Source of the DNA: Lumnitzera littorea
Taxonomy: Eukaryota > Streptophyta > Magnoliopsida > Myrtales > Combretaceae
Length of the DNA stretch: 64,000 bases
Assembly (NCBI GenBank): GCA_024138015.1
Contig: JAMXBB010000002.1
Span: forward strand, 14,865,330 to 14,929,329
Direction: 5' to 3'
Part shown: positions 58,143 to 64,000 of the stretch, piece after piece
Numbering within the stretch: position 1 is the first letter of the stretch
Layout of the letters: every line of letters begins with the position of its first letter
Notes under the pieces: model-generated
Database searches by the model: none
What the model was told of the DNA's origin: nothing
The model's input: only the letters and a program-made list of their open reading frames with translations
Translations under genes and position numbers: made by a program

Positions 58143-58960
58143 CTTCTATTCTTACTGCTGTCCCATTTGTAAAGCAATTTCTTAACATATTAAAAATTAA
58201 AGTATTTGATGGACAAAATTTCAAAAAATGGCAAGAAAGGTTTTTTTTTTTTTAATTCTTGATATTCGTGGTGTTGCTTAGGTTTTTATAGAATCTAAAA
58301 CTAAAACCAACACTAATGCTTGGACTTATGCCAACAAAGTGCATAGGCATACGATTATTCATACACTATCTAATTATTTGTTTGATGTTTATTGCCCCTA
58401 TAAAGAAGCTAAGGAAATATGGAAGTCAATGGTTATAAAATATATTGCAAAAGATGTTGGTAAACAAAAATTTATTATTGGAAATTTTTATAGGTGGGAA
58501 TAACTACTAAAAAGGACTTCAAAGCATAGATTAATGAATATCATAAGTTGATTAAGGACTTAAAGGTAGAAAATATTTCTTTACTATAAGAGTTTATTGT
58601 AGGTTTGCTCATTGAAAATTTACCAGATTCTTGGAATGACCACAACAACCATTAGTATAAGCATAGATAGCTTTCGCTTTAAGTTTTGGTTACTTACATT
58701 ATAATTGAAGACAACAACTACAAGGAGTTACAAGTTGCCAAAACAAAGGAGATGATTGCAAAAGAAAAATTGATCCAAACTAAGGCTCACAACAAAAGGT
58801 ATGACAACAAATCCCAATCTTTAAATCTTAATTACAAACTTAAGGTTACTAACTCCAAAACCTTTAAGAGAAAAGGGAATTGCTTTATTTATGGAAAGTC
58901 AGGTCATTATACACCTTAATGAAAGAAGAGGGTGACAAATGACAATCCTCCTAAGCCAAA
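58143..58960 (+). pseudogene. copia gag, remainder
   Basis: Resumes the gag frame after the gypsy element: KVFDGQNFKKWQERF, then fragments of the capsid-like region, ending with a worn zinc knuckle NCFIYGKSGHYTP (usually C..CG..GH....C). The second Cys has become Tyr and the last Cys is replaced by a stop. Confidence 0.85.
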
Positions 58961-59026
58961 GGAAAATTTGGTTAGAAGAGAAGATATTGTTGTTGTTGTC
59001 ATTTCTTAATTAACCGAGTAGCCAAT

Positions 59027-59458
59027 GTGAAAGAATGGGTGGTAGACTTTAGTGCTACTAAGTATATTTATGCAAACAAGGGTGTTTTTTCCTCCTACAA
59101 ACCAGTAAGGGATGAGGAAGAACATGTTTATCTTGGTTATTCTCGAATTGCAAAAGTTCTTAATAAAGGACTAGTTCTTCTCATGCTCTTACATAGCAAG
59201 ACCTTAGCTCTTAATGATGTACTTCATGTACCAAATATTAGAGAAAATTTAATTTTTATGGCTCTCTTAGGGAAGTTTAGAGTTAAAGTGTCATTTGAAT
59301 ATGACAAGATTGTATTGACAAAAAATAATGTGTTTATGGGTAAAGGTTATTGTAATAAAGGATTATTTGTACTTAATGTTTTCGATGTTATTAATGAAAA
59401 TGTATCATCTTCTGCTTACTTGGTTGATTCTATTGATTTATGGTGTAGTGCAAGTTAA
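59027..59458 (+). pseudogene. copia protease region, active site changed
   Basis: 143-residue open stretch. EWVVDFSATKYI stands where copia proteases have a W..DSGAT box, so the catalytic DSG reads DFS. LALNDVLHVPNIRENLI is the usual linker to integrase. Confidence 0.85.
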
Positions 59459-59639
59459 ATAAATATAATGCAATCTCTTAGTCTTATATTTGGTACTGGT
59501 ACGGTAATACATGTTTAGATAAAATGCCATGATAAAATGCCAAATATGTGTTGAGATTAAATTGACTAAGAAACTTATTATTCTATTCAAAGGGAAACCA
59601 AGTTATTAAATCTAATTCATACTGATGTAGGTGACTTAA

Positions 59640-59935
59640 GACAAAACATGACTAGAGGTGGTAAAAAAAAATTATGTGACATTTATTGATGATTTTTCTA
59701 GATATTGTAAAGTATATTTTCTTAAAAATAAAGATAAAGCTTTTGATATGTTCAGTTTATATAGAGCTAAAGTTGAAAATCAATTAAATAAAGGATTAAA
59801 AGAATCAGATAGAGGTGGTGAATATATGCTTTATAATGATTTTTGTGAAAAAGAAGGAATAATTCATGAAACTATACCCCCATATTCACTTGAATCAAGT
59901 GGTGTAGCGGAAAGAAAAAGAATAGAATTTTAATA
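59640..59935 (+). pseudogene. copia integrase core, truncated frame
   Basis: YVTFIDDFSRYCKVYFLKNK holds the first Asp, ESDRGGEY the second Asp and SSGVAERK the Glu of the DDE triad. The HHCC zinc region upstream and the core end downstream are interrupted by frameshifts and stops (after RIEF). Confidence 0.88.
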
Positions 59936-60559
59936 GAAATGACGAATGTTTTGCTTAATTCTTCTGCTCCTATTAATCTCTAGGATGAAGCCATTTTATT
60001 TGAATGTCACTTGCAAAATAGAATACTATACAAGAAAACTAGCATAATACCTTATAAATTGTGGAAGGTTATAAGCTGAACTTAAAATATTTGTAAGTGT
60101 AGGGGTATCTTGGAGGTTATGATTCCTGACTCCAAAAAAGAAAATTAGGGTTTAAAAACATCTATCTACATCTTTATTGGGTATGTTGAGTATAGTGTTG
60201 CATATAGATTTCATGTTTTGAAAGTAATGTGCTTGATTGTGACATAATAAGTGAGACAAAAAATATTGAATTCTTTGAAAACATTTTTCCTTTAAATCTA
60301 TTTTATTTCTTGTACTCCAGTTGATAATGATTTTGGAAGTTATTTTAAATAGTTAAGGAGTAATTTTGTCTCACATATGCTAACTGAAAATAATTTTAAA
60401 AATTCTTCTAAAGAGTTAAGAAGTAAAAGATAAAGAAAAGAAACTTCATTTGGAAATTATTTTTATATTTATGTTATTGATAATGATCCTTTAACTTATT
60501 TTGATGCTATATCTTCTTTAGATTCATTACTTTAAAAAGAAGTTATTAAAATTAAAATT

Positions 60560-61010
60560 GATTCTCTTAAAGAAAATAAAACGTGGATTTTGATTGACTT
60601 ACTTCCTAAAACCAAACCTATTAGCTATAAATGGATTTTTAAACGGAAACATAACCTTGATAGATTAATTGAAAAATATAAAGTTAGGTTGGTTGCAAAA
60701 GGTTTCATTCAAAAACAAAATATTGATTATTTTGAAACATTTGCCTATGTGACTAGAATTTCTTCTATTAAAGTTTTGATTATGTTAGCTTTCATTCATA
60801 AGCTTATTATTCATCAAATGGACGTTACAACCACTTTCAAGTGGTGATTTGGAAGAAAAAATTTGCATGGTGCAACTTAAATGTTGCATTATTTCTAGGT
60901 AAAAAAATAAAGTTTGTAAATTTCTTAAATCTTCATACAGTTTGAAACAAGCTCCCAAACAATGGCATAAGAAATCTGATTAAGTTTTCATACATGATGG
61001 TTTTTCATTT
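60560..61010 (+). pseudogene. copia reverse transcriptase, first part
   Basis: TKPISYKWIFKRKHN, KYKVRLVAKGFIQKQ, DYFETFAYVTRISS and HQMDVTTTF are standard copia RT. It continues after a frameshift to QAPKQWHKK and breaks at DGFSF, where a LINE fragment is inserted. Confidence 0.88.
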
Positions 61011-61383
61011 ATCTTTTTTTTTTTTTTGGGTAACTAGTAGGATTTTATATTATATTAAATAAACATAAAGTACATGAGGGAAAACAAATAGACAACATAT
61101 AGCAAATGATCATGAGTAGACTTACATGACTATGTATAGATACTAATACACATGCAAACCCTAAGATTGCTATTACATGACATGAAACAACCAAGACTAA
61201 ATCAAGAAAACTAAATAAATGCATTAACATATCCTGGACTAGCAAGAGAGGCTTCTGCATTCTCTATCAAAAATAATGTAGATATCCTCAAAAAGCATGT
61301 GTTGCAGATCTTCTGGAGGAAGAAAAAAGGGATTTTCTTCAACACCATCAGCAAAATGTGCTCCCCTAGCAAGCCTATTTGCA
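61011..61383 (-). mobile_element. LINE 3' fragment inserted in the copia RT
   Basis: Begins with a T-run (61016-61027), the A tail of a minus-strand LINE. Further along, the minus strand reads ANRLARGAHFADGVEENPFF and LPPEDLQHMLFEDI, like the end of a plant LINE RNase H domain. The copia RT reading stops at DGFSF before it and resumes at ADKCIY after it, so about 370 bases are inserted. Right end approximate; no clear target duplication. Confidence 0.72.
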
Positions 61384-61680
61384 GACAAATGTATATATAC
61401 CAAAGTTGTTGATAGGAGGTGTGTAATTATTTGCTTATATATTGATGACATGCATATTTTCACTACTAGTCTTGATATAGTAAAAAGAAAGAAATATTTT
61501 CTTATTTCTAAATTTGATATAAAAGACATGTGTAAAGCAAGTGTAATATTAGGTGTTAAATTCATAAGAAAATGTGATAGTATAATGCTATCGTAATAGC
61601 ATTATATTGCAAAACTTCTTAAAAAATTTAGACATTTTGATATTATACCAGTGAGTACTCCTTATGATGCTAACATACAA
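61384..61680 (+). pseudogene. copia reverse transcriptase, second part with catalytic box
   Basis: ADKCIYTKVVDRR and IICLYIDDMHIF (the YVDD-type catalytic box, both Asp kept), then SKFDIKDMCKASVILGVKF. A stop falls after MLS at 61596. Confidence 0.85.
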
Positions 61681-62390
61681 TTAAAGAAATATAAAGGTGA
61701 TCCTATTTCACAATCTAAGTATGCACAAATTATTGGAAGTTTGATGCATTTAATGGATTTCTCTCAGCTTGATATATCTAGCTTATGCTGTATGTAGATT
61801 AGGTAGATATACACACAATCTTAATCGCAACCATTGGGCTGTTATAATCAAACTATTGAAATATTTGAGAGGAACCTTAAAGTATGGTATCTTATATAGT
61901 GGATTTCCTACTATATTAGAAGGAAATAGCGATGCAAATTGGATTTCGAATTTAGATGAGATAAAACCCACTAGTGGTTATTTATTCACTCTTGGTGGTG
62001 GTGTAATTGTGTGAAATTACCTAAACAAATAATTATTGTAAAATCCACTATGGAGTAAGAGTTTATTACTTTGGAATTGGTTGGTAATGAGGCCGAATGG
62101 TTAAAAAACCTTTTCGCGAATATTCTATTAGGCATAAAGCCAATACCTTCTATGTCAATGCATTGTGATAGCCAAGCGGCAATAGCTATTGTAAAGAATA
62201 AGACTTGTAACGGCAAAAATAGACACATTCATTTGACATATAAAGTAATTAAGTAGTTACTAAAAAATAGAATTATATCTGTTGATTATGTTAAGTTTGA
62301 AGTGAATTTGGTCAATCCTTTGATTAAGCCATTAAGAAGAAAGTTAATTTATGAAACATTGACAAGAATGGGATCCCATGAATAAGGTTC
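61681..62390 (+). pseudogene. copia RNase H region, broken
   Basis: AQIIGSLMHL, then LAYAVCRLGRYTHN, LLKYLRGTLKYGI, GNSDANWISNLDEIKPTSGY, EAEWLKNLF, CDSQAAIAIVKNKTCNGKNR and a C-terminal PLRRKLIYETLTRMGS. This is the standard order of copia RNase H. Frameshifts and stops separate the blocks. An ADPLTKPL-like box reads NPLIKPL. Confidence 0.85.
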
Positions 62391-62915
62391 ATATGGATAA
62401 TAACAAATCATGTGTTAATCTTACTAGCACTTTAAATCTTGCCCCTTCTATGGTTTGTGTTGTGCCTGACTACAATTAATGTGCGAATGAATATTTTTTA
62501 ATGAATTTCGTTTCCTTTATGGGAGGTGTATATAATTATAATATATGCTTGATGAAATCACATATATGAGTATGGAGTCAAGCCACTCCTATGAGATTGC
62601 AGTATAATCCTTAAAGCACTTATGAAATATCAAGCATGTGCATGGCCTATTAGCATAAAACTACAATGATCAGTAGAAAATTGTGTGGGGGTATAATATG
62701 AACGATAAGATCCTTAACATGCAATGAGAATTTTTATTTCATAGAAACTAAATGTTTTGCCAAAATTTTTATGTGTTATATCTTATCTTTTTAAATTTGG
62801 TTCATGCTTCAAAATGCACCAGATTTAAAGTATTATACACTTATATATTTTTGTCTAGCAAATTATTATTATTATTATTATTTTAAAAGAGAGTCTTTTG
62901 AAATATGTAGGGGAT
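62391..62915. other. copia 3' untranslated region and polypurine tract
   Basis: No coding sequence. A purine stretch GTAGGGGAT directly precedes the 3' LTR. An (ATT)n run lies at 62864-62882. Confidence 0.6.
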
Positions 62916-63380
62916 TGTTGCATATAATTAGTATTTCGAAAGCCTTTTATCCCATGTTTATTATATATTATCTCAATTTATTTATTTGGTACATCTTTTC
63001 ATTATTTGGCTTACTATCAATAAAGCAACAATTTAAATTTTAAATTTTCAATCAATCTTATTCATTACTCATACAATATGAAATAAATAATTTACAATTA
63101 TTGATTAAGACAAATCAAATCTTTTTTTAATTGGTTGAATATATATATTTTTCCACTTGCCAAATAAAAACGGATCATTATTACATTAAAAGTAAAATAA
63201 AAATCTTCTCTTTTGGCTGGGTATATTTACATTATTATTTATTTCCTACTAATTTCTACTTCCTATTTACATAAATGACCTGTTCTATTCTAGTGATTAA
63301 TACCAAAAAAATCCTTAAGGACAGTGCTTATAGGCCCACTCGGACTTTGACATAACTTTACCTTTCTCCTTGTTCCACCA
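62916..63380 (+). repeat. 3' LTR of the copia element
   Basis: TGTTGCATATAATTAG...TTGTTCCACCA, 465 bp, pairing with 48304-48752 and followed by the duplication TGTAT. Confidence 0.9.
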
Positions 63381-63385
63381 TGTAT

Positions 63386-64000
63386 ATGATGCAGTAACAC
63401 ATATTAGACTTTATAGGCCCCCCATTTAGGACATTGTATCTCATGTAAGACAGTACTTCGACCATTGGAACAGGATGGGAGTGCCATGAATGCTGCAATT
63501 AGATTATATATGGATAATTGGATATCGATAGATTTATTTATTATGTTTTATAGCTTTTATATAGATTTGAAAAGTGTAACGATTTATATAATTATAGATT
63601 TAATTAATTGTATGTTCTGAATCAGTAGGAATATGTGATGGACTAATAATGTCCTAATCTTAGAGAATGTATGAAATATGTTTGCAAAGGAAATGCTCTA
63701 CATACAGTTGGAGGGAACTAATTGTAACTGTGCCCAGAACGTCGTTTCTTCGCTTCCCTTCCCACCGCCAGAAGGCAAAAACTAATAATCCTTGAATATG
63801 AGGACAAAAGGCGAGACACTTTGAAAAGTATTATATATATATATATATATTGTTTTCCTGGGTTTCTGAAAACGTTTTACAGTTCTGTTGGAGTGCAGAC
63901 GAAACTGGATGTTGATTAATTTGAAATGATAACTTCAAAAATTTTTGAATCTTAAGTGTGGCAAGTCAAGGCTGCTTATGCTGCAGGTTCTTCTGTTCTA
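63386..64000. other. Right flank: possible decayed or partial gene sequence
   Basis: Less AT-rich than the retroelement nest. At 63390-63480 the plus strand reads DAVTHIRLYRPP, a stop, then DIVSHVRQYFDHWNRMGVP, which looks protein-like. The last bases read VKAAYAAGSSVL without a stop and may enter an exon cut by the window edge. I recognise no family. An (AT) run lies at 63832-63850. Confidence 0.25.

Larger units (their letters stand above)
48304..63380 (+). mobile_element. Ty1/copia retrotransposon carrying nested insertions
   Basis: Bounded by LTRs at 48304-48752 and 62916-63380 and by a perfect 5-base duplication, TGTAT at 48299-48303 and 63381-63385. Without the nested gypsy it is about 5.8 kb. 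Plus-strand relics appear in copia order: gag with zinc knuckle, protease, integrase, RT, RNase H. A gypsy element entered its gag at 48860 and a LINE fragment its RT at about 61011. Stops, frameshifts and lost catalytic residues make it defective. Confidence 0.92.

Noticed and set aside
61045..61260. 71-codon minus-strand frame in the copia RT
   Set aside because: Lies in the 3' untranslated part of the inserted LINE fragment, with low-complexity residues.

Overview
This 64 kb window is nuclear DNA from a flowering plant, most likely a eudicot. It is very AT-rich. It carries one intact gene of the plant-specific GRAS family, a decayed piece of plastid rRNA-operon DNA, and a dense, nested population of plant retrotransposons (Ty1/copia, Ty3/gypsy chromovirus-like, Tat/Athila-like, RNase H-bearing LINE, tRNA-type SINE) and small hAT- and Mutator-like elements. 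I cannot name the species.

Layout. 0.5-6.4 kb: a MITE, an old LTR-like remnant, and Tat/Athila pol fragments in two opposite orientations. 6.5-8.9 kb: the only convincing functional gene, a single-exon SCARECROW-LIKE 32-type GRAS regulator (7470-8846, +). 9.4-17.7 kb: a broken tandem duplicate of that locus. Its upstream region is kept at 9369-10208 and the last ~79 codons, with nonsense mutations, at 17402-17640. Between them lie a 5'-truncated LINE, a SINE, a plastid insertion and a Mutator-like MITE. 18-26 kb: a Tat-like LTR, three short hAT-like elements, a second MITE copy and an LTR fragment. 29.3-38.9 kb: LTR inside LTR. An old LTR is split by a complete non-autonomous Tat/Athila-type element (30084-35474, duplication AGAAC) and again by a younger solo LTR of its own family. 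39.9-47.6 kb: a Tat/Ogre-like element without recognisable genes, with a 39-bp tandem array that is interrupted by another solo LTR. 48.3-63.4 kb: a nest in which a copia element (duplication TGTAT) holds a gypsy element (duplication CAATC), which holds a 3.5 kb solo LTR. The copia RT also carries a LINE 3' fragment.

All retroelement reading frames are broken by stops, frameshifts or lost catalytic residues, so they are described as relics. Many differences between paired sequences (LTR ends, target duplications, plastid copy) look like C-to-T changes, which fits long methylation and deamination. I see no CRISPR array, operon or evidently new gene system. The most useful points are the nested insertion history, the split GRAS duplicate with one strongly retained upstream block, the plastid insertion, and tandem repeats near the 3' LTRs of two Tat-type elements. 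Element boundaries were read by eye from terminal dinucleotides and duplications. Where they are approximate the entry says so.
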